Shown here: in pieces, positions 37,821 through 51,500 of the stretch
Numbering within the stretch: position 1 is the first letter of the stretch
Layout: every line of letters begins with the position of its first letter
From: Anisus vortex
Lineage: Eukaryota > Mollusca > Gastropoda > Planorbidae
DNA: 64,000 nucleotides
Assembly (NCBI GenBank): GCA_949126835.1
Contig: OX421498.1
Location: forward strand, 38,741,118 to 38,805,117
Direction: 5' to 3'
Position numbers and translations under genes: made by a program
The notes under the pieces: model-generated
The model's database searches: none
What the model saw: the letters and a program-made list of their open reading frames with translations, nothing else
Told to the model about the DNA's origin: nothing

Positions 37821-40800
37821 ATTTGATATAGAACTTTATGTGTGTGTTTTTATTTGTATCCTACGACAAAAAGGCTGCTAAATATTCAGTAAATGTGCTG
37901 ATATACAAACTATGTGTATAATAAACTGGGTGTATAATTCATTGTGTAAAATCAAATACAACTTCTGTTTTAAAAGTCAGAGTACAACTAAGTGCTTATT
38001 CAACAGTCTCATAATAACAGCATTATAATATAGGAGGTACAATTTCTGCTAACCATACCTCAACCACCCCCTCCCAGGTGTATATTTATATCAAAGCCTT
38101 GGAAACTTAGCAGGGGCAAGGCCTTGTCCACAAAGAGTCACCCCTGACCATGCCATACAAATAAAATAGGCCGGCCACCAAAACAATTTAGCCTGGGGTG
38201 GGGGGTGGGGGGGGGGGTATGGTAGCCAGGGCTAGAAGACACTTGATCAACAACAAGCAAGAGAATAATGTCACAATATTAAGAGAATAATGTCACAATA
38301 TAACCGTATGAATGTATGGAAGACCAAATTATTATTTTTTTATCATTTTGGTAGCAAGGCCAACAGAGGCCCATATGAACCGAACAAGCGTTATATCAAT
38401 CTATATACACACACAAAGACACAACAGATGAATCTGATCCCCCATTCTGTGTGGTTACAAAAATCAGAGAATCAACACAGACACAACAACGGGAACCAAC
38501 AGGAGGGCTTAGCTGACGTAATACGACACAAAAAAAAACCAGCTTAGAAATACACCACCATCAAAACAAAGGCTCTGCTTAGTGTGAACTCAATGAATCA
38601 CTTTAGAGATGAATGAGAAAAAAAAAAGAACACTTCAAATAAAAATGAAACATTTATATCTTGATATTTTTTCTACTCAATAACCATTAAACAGACAAAA
38701 CACAAAGCAACACTTTAAAATTATACAAAGATATTTTGATTTTAAAATGTACATTTAGAACAATTTTATATATTATAATGCTTTAAGACATCTTCAGTCT
38801 ACATCTGATCCTTTCTTAACCCTAAACACAGTCATAAATGTATTCAATTCAAAATAAATAATTTGTTTTTACCCTCATTTTGGTAAAATAAAATTGTATT
38901 TTTAGCTCTAAATGCAATCTCCTCCAAAAATTAATGTTAAAAATAAAAAGGCAATTTGTAGCTTTAAAGTAAATTGGAAAACTCTTAGTCTTTGGTACAA
39001 TAAAATACAAGTCCAGAATTTGACCAAACTTAAAAAAACACATTCCTAATACATATTTACTTCTCTCATAATGAAACCAAGAGTGCTACCCTCATAGTGC
39101 TGGCTAAGGGCTACTCTTAACGACTCAAAAAAAAAATGTCCAGTATAACCTTAGTCCTACTGGCATAATGATATATAAATATTCAACTTCTAATCTGGCT
39201 TGATCTGTAAATGTCAAAATCATGTTGTGTTTATACTATATTGAAATTTATAACCAGGGATTATATAAAAATAATAGGTTATCCAAAGGAATTTAATGAA
39301 TTGATTTGTGCGAATCTAACAAGATTCTTTTCAAATATTTTATTCACAAGCTAGACAATCAGGTGCTTCTTGGGGTGAAAGATTACCTTTAAAAAACAAA
39401 ACAATTACTTTTTAAAACTGGTTATTACTTTTTAAACCAGCAAAATCAAATTTCACATGTTCCTTTTGTCATCCCAAATGGTCAAACCTACATTTCATAA
39501 GTAATCACCTGTCACTTAAATAACATTTATATTACCTTGTAAGTAAAACATTTAAAGGATTAAATGAAATGGATTCCTTAAATAAAATTATAGACATTGA
39601 TTGTAACATTCTCCGTCCAATCATTTACAAGGAAACTTGTACTGAAATAATAAGTTGAAAACAATGAAACTATAGAGTCAGCTATTTTTATCATCCTTAT
39701 ATTTGATAGTCATAAAAAAAAATAACGACGACATCTTAAGACCAAACATTATAGTAACCATCAAATATCAGTTGATACTCTGTTTAAAAAAACAATAACA
39801 ACAACCACAAGGCTATATCCACTGTGTGTGTGTGTCGGGGGGGGGGAATAGAGTTATGGAGAGGGGCATTCTATTTACATTGGCAAGTAAAAAAAATATG
39901 TAAACAATGCTTTCATTGTACTGTAATATGTTTTGGGTGGCATCAGGAGACAGTCTCAACCAAGAAGACTTTAAAAAAAGAAAAGTAAATATGAGTTTAA
40001 CAACACTATAGATACATGCAGTTTCACAACCATGAGATGAACGCTTAATGTGACAGCATATGAACAGTTGTGTGTATAATGAAACCACAGCACAAGGTGA
40101 TCTATCTACACTGATTCATGTAATAGGTTTATAAATATAGAAGATATTCAGCTTTAACAAATTGTTTTCAATTGAACCAATGAACAAAAAACAAACAATT
40201 ACCTCGGGAAGAAAATTTCTTTTTGTATATTCACAGAATCATTAAATATATTTATTACCGACAAGAATATATATCTATAACATATATATATATATAGTAT
40301 AGCCAGTTGATATATGAACATTTTACATACAAACAATGGTGAACCATATAATGCTTTGGGATCAACAAAAGACGGAACAAAATCTATATATAAGATATAA
40401 GAAGAACAAATACATCTACTTATTGTTGAGTAAGCCCCTGGTCTATATATACATGGACTGGCAATAAAAGAACCAAATGGTTTGGTGCTATCGATCAAGT
40501 GACCTAAAACATTTAGTTTTTCCAAAGAAGACTAATACAAAATGCAGAAGAAACAAAATAACAGGGAAAATTTTGAATTTACAGAACCTACACAATGTAT
40601 TCATTCATTTCAATTTTTTTTTTTCACTACTTGAGTAAACATTAAAATACTTAAAAAAAAAAAAAACTATTTCAAAAATATAATTTATAATCTAACTACT
40701 TCAACTGAGTGTCTAATTTGTTATGGGTATGTAAAGGCGTCTGATAAGTCAAAAGGACAGCCCAACCATGTCTATATAGACCAGTGACATTGGCTCACAG

Positions 40801-42105
40801 TCACCAAGCTTCACATTTGTCTGTTCTGCAGAGTTATTCTTTCTTTTTTTTTTTTGCCATCATCCTAGTCAGGTATAAGGTAGTCTAAATTTGCCATCAT
40901 CCTAGTCATAAGTAGTCTAACTAGCAAACATATCACGTAAAGGTGACATGAAGGTTCATGAAATTATTAACCAAGTTGAAGAACAGGCTGGTGGAGCTTT
41001 GTGGCTTTGTAGCCCAGCCCCGCCCGTACAAGCACGCTCATACACGCACGCAGAATGGAACTAAAGTATAAACAGCCATACACTTGTCATGTTAGGCACA
41101 ATGTGAACTGGATTAAATAGATTAACCTAAGCCTCTACCTGAAGAGCACCCAAGCAGCGCTTTTAGTCATTATAGAAGGGGAGATAATGATCTAAGCCAA
41201 AAAGAACAACAGAATAGTTAGTAACCTGATCTACAATTATTCTCATCACTCTATCCCTTCAACCCATTGCTGCCCTTGCCCTATGTCAGTTGGTTAATTT
41301 GTTGATATACTTTCAATATGAACTCAGATGTTGTACAGAAAGTATTTTGTACTTTAACTGTAACGGTACACTTGTACACAACTCACACACTTTTATTTTT
41401 ATTTAAACCATGGTCAAAACTAAAATGTAACAGAGTAGAAACAAAAACCAACTGCAAAACAAACAGTTAGGCATGTACAAATAGGATGTACTTGAAAACA
41501 TAATCTGCTAGTATACATATATATAGCAATGTAAACATAGCAATCTACACAATAGACTACACAAAAGTAGATGTACACAATCAACAAAGATTGTCTTTTT
41601 CAAAAAAACTTCTTATCTTACATATTGCAGACGCTACTTTTATAAATCATCTATTGTTTTAATCTAGGAAACAGAGAAAACAAATAAGGATATTCAAACA
41701 ATTTTCTCTAACCAGTAGAAACTTATTAAATTAGTCACACAAAATAAACATGAAAAAATTCAAATGCTAGTTGATTATTGAAAGAAACTAAAAAAATGTA
41801 TCATCAGAATACCCAAATTGTCTAGAAGATTTAAAAAAAAAAAACAACGCTCACATCATGTTTTTGTGGGTTGGGGATATGGGAGGCAAGGGTGTATAGC
41901 AAAATGTACTAAAGAAATTTATGAAAAATTGCCAACTTACAGATGTTCAGAAAAAACAACAACTAAAAAACAGCAACACAAAATGTTGGGGACAAGGGTA
42001 AACCATGCACAACTAAAGGCTAAAAATATAATGTGAGGGGCTCACAGCCTCAATGTAACTGCAACACTACAACCCTCCTCATTCAGGAAGACAAGAGAAA
42101 TATTT

Positions 42106-42206
42106 GTACACAACACAAGCAGCCTCCTCTTGAAATATATACTCCCACAACACAAGCAGCCTCCACTTGAAATATATACTCCACAGTGAAAATACATACT
42201 CCCATA
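42106..42206. repeat. 36-bp repeat, about 3 copies
   Basis: AACACAAGCAGCCTCCTCTT then GAAATATATACTCCC, repeated in the liprin-beta 3' UTR. Confidence 0.8.
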
Positions 42207-42506
42207 GTGAAACAAGCACATCAACTTGTGTCCCTTTAAAATTAACACTCTTGGCATGTAATCCAAATGAAATTATTTTCTTTTCTTTATTTAAAAGCTT
42301 GACGTGTAACGTTTCCAAATGGAATCAACCATGGGAAGGTGGTACATTTTCCTCCATTTGGGTAGAAATATATCAAGGTGGGGGACAAGACCGCCTCGCA
42401 AAGAACGTAGTTGATGGTCAGGTCATTCAAAGTGGGCTGTGTCCCCCTTTAATTCCATCCATTTCATCAGTTCTTTCTTTAATAAAAGCCAAACAGGTGA
42501 TTCCAA

Positions 42507-42560
42507 TCAAACATTGGATGTTTTTGTAGAGTCCAAGAATCTTTCATGTGAAAGCATGTT
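42507..42560 (-). CDS. PPFIBP1: Liprin-beta last coding exon
   Basis: NMLSHERFLDSTKTSNV then TGA. The C-terminal SNV resembles the short hydrophobic C-terminus of vertebrate liprin-beta-1. Confidence 0.83.
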   Translation of the reverse strand, partial: NMLSHERFLDSTKTSNV

Positions 42561-45500
42561 CTGCAATCAAACAATAGGAAAGCCTGTTATTAATTTATTA
42601 CAAAATATTGTTTGCACTTTGTTTTTTTTCACATAATATAACAAACTTGACATATAATCATTCTATTCATTATTTTTTTTTATGTACATGTATGTTTGTA
42701 GTAAGCCATATTTTTTATGTACATGTATGTTTGTTGTAAGTCATATAACCAAGCGGGACAAAAGTCGGATATGTTTTGTTTTTTTAAATTATATCCTCGT
42801 GTACGTTGCTGAATTTGTTAAATTGAAATAAATAAAAGTATGCCTGATTGGGAAAATAAAAATAAATGGTGACAATTTAAAAAGCACCAAAAAAACATAA
42901 CCAAGAGTTAATACCCCTTGATTTGCTTTTGTTGAACAGGTTTTCATGACTATTTTGTTTTGCTCAACAGTCTTTGTTATTTTGTTAACATTTTATGATT
43001 TCTATGTTTTTTTATTGCTCCTTTTCTTGATCTTTTTTTTTTCTTTAAAAATTTTTAAAAAAAAAGGCGCATAGATAAATGTGTCAGTGAGACAACTACC
43101 AAACTATAAATACAAATGACAATTTCGTTATTATCTGCTCTCTACTCCAAGGAAGATTTTAAATTATCACATTGTAACTTTTAGGAATAGCCACTTACTG
43201 TCAAGGTGTTAATCTCATGGGAGTATGCCCCGATTTCTTTGGCAGCCTTCTCATCATGCTGAAATAAATTACAGAATGTATATTTAGCAATTTTAGCTAC
43301 AGTCTCAACTCTTAGGGCGGAATATCCCCTCACTAAATGGCTATTTATAGAAAGTCGCTAGCGATTCTATTCGTTCAAGATTAAATGAATGTAAGAAAAA
43401 AAAAAGCTTTTCTTCCAGGCCAAACATTTATCCATTTTAAAGCTGAAACAACCAGCTAATACTGAAAGTAACTTAAGGAGACCAAAATCATTTTGATAAC
43501 TGTATGTCAGTTACTCAAAAAGCTTATATTTTATTTCTCCTAAATTATATTTTTAAGCTATTTAAATTTTAACATCATTGATTTATAGCACTGTATCTGT
43601 AAAAGCAACATTAATAAAAATTTATTGCTGGTAAAACATTTGCAGAAGCTACAATATATTTACATAGATTATAGTAAAAAAAAAAAGAAGTAAATTTTTA
43701 CTCATATTTATTTTACTTTGATATTAGCAGTGAACGAAATGTATCCCTCTATTAGCAGTGAACCAAATTTATCGCTCATCACTTATTGGCATAGTGAAAA
43801 AAATCAAATGCTCTCACCTTTCCATTCATATACTGGCCATTAATCTCTAAAGGACAAAGATAACTGTCAGGATCTGTTTCAGACTTTGTTCTTTTATGAC
43901 TGAAGAGTCCAAACTTTCCTTTCTGAAACACAATCCAGAATAAAAGAAACATTAGCTGTATCTTAAAAGAATGGCCCAAGTAATTAAATATAAATAATTT
44001 CAGCAGTAATTGAAAATAAATAATTTAACAGTAATTATAAACAAAATAATTGAATAGTAATTATAAATAAATAATTGAACAGTAATTATAAATCAATAAT
44101 TGAACAGTAATTATAAAGAAATAATTGAACAGTAATTATAAAGAAATAATTGAAAAGTAATTATAAAGAAATAACTGAACTGTAATTATAAAGAAATAAT
44201 TGAACAATCACAAATAAACAGCTCAATATAACCATTTTTACCACCATAAATCACATGCATGAAACATTTATGAGTTAGTGAGATTCAAAGTCAAGACATA
44301 CCTTGACCTTGTTATTTGGCATTAAAGGTATGTAACCCTGCTGGGACTCATGCTCCCTTTTCCTAGTCTGAGTTTCTGGACCTATCAAACTGATGAAATG
44401 GGTGTTAAGGTGCCGTCTCAGCAGCGTCTTACTGGGCGGAATAGACAGCAGGACAGCAAACAATTCTGAATTAAATCTCGGCTCAAGGACCTGAAAGTGA
44501 AAACAAAGACCAAATTCTTGGGTTTAAAGTGAATTCTGTGACTGGGTATTTTTTTACTTCTCCAGAGAAGCTAAGTAAACAACTGTTTTAAATAGGGATG
44601 TTAAACGAAAACCAGAATACCGGATGCCGGTTTTGAAACTGAAAACCAGTTTTGATTTTCAAAACCGGATTTCGGTTTGTTGGTTGGAAGGTAATCATTA
44701 CTTAAAGTAGCACACTTTTTTTTTTGGTTCTGATGGAAATGTGAAAAAAAAAGTTTCTTGAATTGCCTTGCTAATTAGTGTTAGATATTGTGTTTCTTTT
44801 TTCTCCAAATACCAACTATGGCTTGCGATAAAAACATCAAACCAAGTGTTAAGCTACAGTTACAATTAAGAGGAATTTTTTTTACTTGTCGGCTCATCTT
44901 TAAGATGTGCGCTACTCTTTGATGAAGCTACACCATCGTCTCTCGAGACGGACGGATGCCGACTACAACGACGGACTCTTTGATGTGCGCAATGGACGCA
45001 AACTAGTTTTGTCTTGTGACCCTGAACAATTCGGCTAGACACCGCGTCTGTGCTTTATTATGAACGGCACTATTAAATACACAAATTTTCATTGGTGCCA
45101 CGCGATCCTTTTCATCAATACATTATTTTAAAATCTAAGTCTAGGGTGTACACATTTTTTTTATCACTATTAAAAGCTATTATCGGTTTTAATCAATTAG
45201 TCCAGATTTTATTTTTGTTCTAAAGAATGTTATGGTAAAGTGTACAAATCATATTGTATTCACACAAATCAACCCCTGGAATGCCATGCAAACACTAATT
45301 ATGTTTGTTCTATTTTTCAATTATTCCTACCAAGCTACCCACATTTGGCTTCTCCGGACTGTGACTTGTGACATTGCGGAAGGGGGGGGGGGGGGGCAAA
45401 ATCCGTTTTTAAACCGGTTTTATAGATCCGAAAACCGGTTTTGAAAAAAACAAAACGGTTTTAACATCCCTAGTTTTAAACAGACGGTATTAGCCAACAA

Positions 45501-48500
45501 ATGATTTAAATACATACCAGGAGTGCTCCGTGTACCCCACTGCCCCTTAAGTTGGGGGCGTACTCTGAGAGGTCTATGGTACGCAGCCATTCCATCACCC
45601 TGTGATTCGTCCACAGGACAACTTCACCTGGTATTCCTTTCATATGGTGGGGCTGTGGCACAAAATAAGTAGATTAGGTTAAGCCAAATGCCTGGCTCAA
45701 ACTAACATTATAGAGCTTTACAAATCTGAAAAGCCCACGTCTAATGCTACAAGCAATGATCCTAACAAGAGAAACAGTACCTCATCGGGTGCTGGCCGCC
45801 GCCGCAAACAGTTGGGGTTGAAATTGTTGAGGCGGAGGATCTGAATGGCCCGTTTGATGGACACGTGATGAACCTCGTTGGTCACTTTTAAACTAAACAA
45901 ATCTTCCTGGATGAACGGAAATTATTTTTTTAAGAAAATAAGAACCAAAGAAAATATTTCCAATCAATAATGGCATTCATGCAGAAGCATTCTTTAGCTA
46001 AGAGAAAATAAACACCTGCAAGATATATAAGTAAACCATGATGAATAATATAATAAAGAAGACCAAGTGATTTGGTAAGGGTAACTTACAACAGTGAGGT
46101 AGTTCAACATTCTGCCATCCACTCTGGCATCATAAAAAGAATCTTTATATTGTGGTAAGCCAATATCATCTAGCCATCCTGTAACACAAATATTTATGAA
46201 ATTAGGTAACAAAGAAGATCTTGTAGATAAAAACATCAAGAATTTTGGGGGCATGAAGTTCGTGGGTTCAAATCCTGGTGAAGGCTAATCTTTGTCCCTG
46301 AGTCTTACCCAGCTCAGGTGGTTACCTGACTTTACTTGGGGTAAAGTAAAGGCGGCTGGGTAGTGTGCTGGCCACACAATCACCTAGTATGTCCCTGAGT
46401 CTTACCCAGCTCAGATAGTTACCCGACTTTACTTGGGGTAAAGTAAAGGTGGCTGGGCATTGTACTGGCCATGCAATCCAACGATTACAATAACTGGTGA
46501 ACGCTGCTTCACGGGCCCTATGCATCAATTTGGTCCAACGGGATACTTTACTTACTCATGAATTTGATCAAAATATTGCAAATAAATGTGTTGTTACCAC
46601 TTAAAATTGGTATGCAAAGAATCATTATAATTATATATTTTCATTTAATTTACTGGTACAATAATTTTGCTGTCAGTGTCTTTATTTCCTTCTGTCCCTT
46701 AAATCAATTATTTAGAACAATAAGGCAGAATATGGACTCAAGGATAATTAATAACTATATGGATAATCGGATGGATTATTTTTGGAAACATTACAAAATA
46801 TTTCCTGATGTTAGCGAACTAAGCTAAGTTACTTCACTTTTAAGGTATAATAAAATAATGCACGAGACAAGTATATTATTTTGGAGTATCAAAACATTTT
46901 TTTTTAAACAGCTTCAGGACAGTAATGTCTTTTTTTTTAAATGCATGCTTGGAATTGCACTGAAAAATAAAGATTTACTATTTAAATTTTAATCAAAATC
47001 GGTTGTAAAAAAAAAAGTACTCACTGGCAACAAAGTTATAATCCAGCTCTAAAAACAAGTCAATGCGGTCAGCTGCCATGGCTTGCATTGCAAGGAGAAG
47101 CTTCTTTCTGTGCAGGGCGTTCTTCATCCCCAGCTCCTGAAACATTCAGACACAGACATTAGGACAACAAAAGGTGCATAGTACACTAGGGACTTTTTTG
47201 TATTGTTTAATTAAATTGAACTATGTAAATATGAATTGTGCAAAACTTATAGAAGTCTATGTTCCTTTTTTATTATTATTACATGAGATTATATATTAAA
47301 CACTTATTGCTTATTGCTATTATTATTATTATTATTAAACATAATGTTTATTTGCTACAATAGCTGCCATCTTACGTAAACTATAGGTTTTAAAGTCCTC
47401 TATATTATCACCAATGAAAGTCTGTATTGTAACGAGCTATTTCACATTGTCAAACCATTCTAGTAGATTGAAAAAAAAATCAAGGTAACCTTTTCCAGAT
47501 CATGATGAGAACATCTAAGTAACTGCTCTCCATTTTTGACCCATCTTTTACAGTCCACCAGGTACATGTTCAAACCAATGTCATTCATCCAGGCAGTCAC
47601 TCTGTCTGTGTCCCATCTAGCAAATGGAACATCTGAATTAGCTCTGCAAATACAAAATGTGGGTATGTAAACAGAAGTGTAAATAAAAGCAAGCATTTGA
47701 TTGGATAAAAACGTTAAAACATATACTTGATCTATTTGAATTCTGCAATAAAAATAGGAAGATTGTTGTGTTGTTTTTTTTACTGTGATTGTTTTTTGTT
47801 TTTTTAAGTACTGAAAAACAAATGGGGCAGAGTGGCCAAGCGGCAGCACATTTGACTGGAGTACTGAAGACCTGGGTTTGAATCCTGGTGAATGCTAGGA
47901 TTTGTTTTCAGGTCTGGATGGTGTCCCTGAGTCTAGCCAGCTCTGATGGGTGCCTGACTATATTTTGGGTAAAGTAAAGGAGGCTGTGCTTGCCACATAA
48001 TCCCCTAGTATGCTGTGGCTACAGAAAGTGGTGAATGCTGCATTACCTTTGGTAAATCATGCCTCCAACAGTTTCTAGTAAAGAGTATAAATAAAAAATA
48101 GATCAATTAATTCACAATATATAATACATTACTACATACATTCTGCCTTTGACATCTCTGTTCCATGCTAATCTTGCAGACGCCGTGGCCCTGACGCCGC
48201 CTCGCTTGAACTCCCCGTCCGGCGCCCGCTCTCTACTGCCCTCAAAGTCCTGCGAACTGCTGCGTTTCAATTTACCAAAGAGCCTCAGCAGGCCACGCTT
48301 CTTCTTGTACTCCCTGTGGTCATGTCCATAGTGCTGAAGACCATCTTCATCATCAGTTAAAACTTCAGTGTGGGCTAATGAAGAACAAGGCAACAAATTA
48401 TTAACATTTCGGCAATATATATAATGTAGCATTTTAACAAGTGTAAAAACTATTGTACGGTTGACACATTTTTTTATGTAATTTTTTTTATTCACATATT

Positions 48501-51500
48501 CAGAAAGTGAAACTAATATATACAAAGACAATTTTTCACAGGGAAAAAAAAGCCCGTGTCTTTTTACTTTTCTTTCTAAAACTTTATTTCGTCACCATAT
48601 ATTGTCATTTTATGATTATATCATATATCCTAAAGATGGCCTGACAAGTTCTGCATCAACTCTGAACTTAAGTGCCAGTATAAAATACAAACTTAGGAAT
48701 TTGTTATTATGAGTTTATATATATTAAACTGTCTAAAACGTTTAACATTATAGACATCTATAGTAATAAAAAGTAATATTAACATGGAGTATACAAAAAT
48801 GTAGCCAATAGATTATAATATATAGGCTTCTATATAAGACATTATAAGTATTTAACATCTACAAAATAATATATAATAGAATTAAATAATTTATAATATC
48901 AATACATTTAATAGGCCTATATACCATATGTTTATTTATACTTATACTAATTAACTGATTAATGTATAAGACGAGTAGATTAGTGGATTAGTAGAAAAGT
49001 TTACAAACAACTGTAACATTTCAATGATTGAATGAAAAGCACACAATTTTTTTAATTAAATGTTTTTTTTTATTCAACTACTGTCCAATATAGACTCAAA
49101 ATTTGCATACCAGAAGTTTTCAAGACAGACGACAAACACGACATGGTTCCAAATGAATTCCAAGTCCAAGTTCACTACAACTATCACTAAAACTACTAGA
49201 TCTAGACTTAAGCAATTTCATCCAACATAGCATTCGCATCTAATTCAAGAACTAAATTTTAGAGTCAACCTGACAGAATTAGATCTAGATTTAGTCCAAT
49301 TCTTGTCCAAAATGCAATCACCGGAAAATTATGGGATGGACGGTAAATCTAAATTTTAAAAGTTAAACACAGCAAAAGAGCAACAGGAAGTGTCCGATCT
49401 TCAATAAAGTATAAACATAAGAAATCACCTTTTCCCGTGACCAACTTGTGCAGACAGCACATTATACGAATTTATTTTGTTATTATTTAATTTAACACTT
49501 AACATTAACACACACCGCTTTAAATACTAATTCACGGGAGAAAGATATTTGTGGGTGTTTATGCTACAAAATGGCGTGAATAGAGTAAACACTTTCCTCC
49601 TTCAGCTTAGTCCTGAATACAATTGAATTGTTTTGTTTGTTGTGACGCACCTAAATGTAGGGGGGTCATAGGTCAGGTGAAATTAACATAACACTAGAGT
49701 CAAGAGTGGGATTGTCGTCAATGGCAGCTGTGTGTCGAGATTTTGTAATTTTTTTTTTTTTTGCAAAGGGGGAAACACCGCGCGGCGAACCAATTAGAGA
49801 GCTCGTTTTAGAATAAAAACTAAGTAACAGATGATCTAGTTAAAAGGTGTGCAGCTAGCTCATCCCACGCCGTGGCAACACCACTCATCACCCCCCACAC
49901 ACACACACACGAGCAACTGGTTATCAAGTCTGTACTGTACACAGTACGAGACTAGAGTAGAGTAGTTGGCATAAATACGGTGGATTCAAGAAAGTCTTGA
50001 AATTGCTAAAGAAACTTCGACGCGTTTTGTTTAAACGATACCTAGTCACGGTTACTTTCTACCAAACTTGGTTTCCAATTCATTGTGTTATGGGTCATCT
50101 GCGATATTTATGTTCCTAAATTACTAATACATTTTTTATCTATTTTATTTCACCAATTTTTAATTCTTTTTTTTTTACGACTTTATAAAGGGTGATGTAA
50201 CAGTTGTTGAACTAGCCCAACTACAGTCTAGTTGATAAACTGCAAAGATGTTACACAACTCCCTTGCGAGTTGCGAGAGATGTAGGCCTACGCCATACAC
50301 TGAAAGCTTTTGATGTTCGCACAATAAGCGTTTTGGGGCAAGGAGGGTGGGGTACGAATATCGTGAATCTGTGAGACACAAAATAGACATGTTATGGCAA
50401 GGGAAACCCTTGCAATAGGCTATTATCAATTCTCGAGGATGCCACCGAGAGCTCTGTGTGTGTGTGTTAATATTCCTAGCCACTTCGCTATAAAAGCACG
50501 GAATGGTATTTTCTGGAAACACGACGGCGTGGGCTACGCTAACTCGTACAAGTTAAAGCACACAGGATCTTTTACGTGGTATAGGCTAATTAGTCACGCG
50601 ATAGTGAACGCTTGCCTAATACATTTGATCATCTTAATTAAAGAGATCCCTTTTTTTTCCTATACTGACAACAGAATCCACATACAGTGAACCATGAGTT
50701 AACATGGTATTATCAGACGGGTAAAACCAAACTAAAATTATATAGGCTACTGTTTCACGGGTCAAAATGACATACTCTCTATTGAGGGAAGGGAAGAGTG
50801 GAGAGGCGGGGGTATACTTATTCGGGTAGAATAACGATACAACGAGATCAATATCATTACAAGTAAACGAACCAAACGTCAGAAATACCGGTAATCTGCT
50901 GAAATCTGTAACTTCCACCCAAAACACCTGGAAGTCGTCTGGAAGTCATGATTTTGTTTGTTTATTTTTTTCTTCTCTTTATTTTAAAACCAACATCAAC
51001 AACAAGACAAGGAAAACAATAAGTTGTCTGGTTAATTAGGTCAACTAAGGTCTGGTAGCAGAAGCAGTTTTTCTTTTAAATACCTATTCTGAATCATTGG
51101 TGTTTTTTTTTATATTGATTCTACCAAGTTCTGATGAGTACCGGCACATACAATTAATGTGCGGGTTGTCACACAGTTTCGTTATGAGCACTTGGGAAAC
51201 AACAATAAAAAAAAACCAAAACATCCTTGTTAACAGCCTTATAGACTAAATATGGTTTGCAAATGGGTGATTTTTGTTTTTGCATGAAGATAGGTTTTCA
51301 CATAAATGTGCAGAGGTGCTAACATTTATTGACATGCAGATTGATCAACATTTGCTAGAGTCGAAAAAGCGACACAGTAAGTTATGCAGACGCCAGTGGC
51401 CTCACATGGGAGGGGGGGCATATGCCCGGGGGCGACACTTATAGCCTAAGTATTGCACTAAACGAAGCAATGTCAGTACGCAAGGGGGCGTCGCTGAAAC

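Larger units (their letters stand above)
36620..42506 (-). other. Probable long 3' UTR of liprin-beta and downstream flank
   Basis: AT-rich stretch after the stop with no coding signal or SINE. Several minus-strand AATAAA signals occur, from about 42,286 down to about 36,625. It holds one hAT MITE (37520-37820), a G-rich tract near 38,198-38,220 and a 36-bp triplet repeat at 42,106-42,206. The true 3' end cannot be set by eye. Confidence 0.4.

Noticed and set aside
47822..47900. tRNA gene
   Set aside because: A- and B-box-like motifs belong to a SINE-A head, part of a multi-copy family with a common body; no complete cloverleaf.
50175..50690. Open frames of about 100 codons on both strands in the liprin-beta intron
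   Set aside because: No homology, no splice context and unremarkable composition; likely chance.
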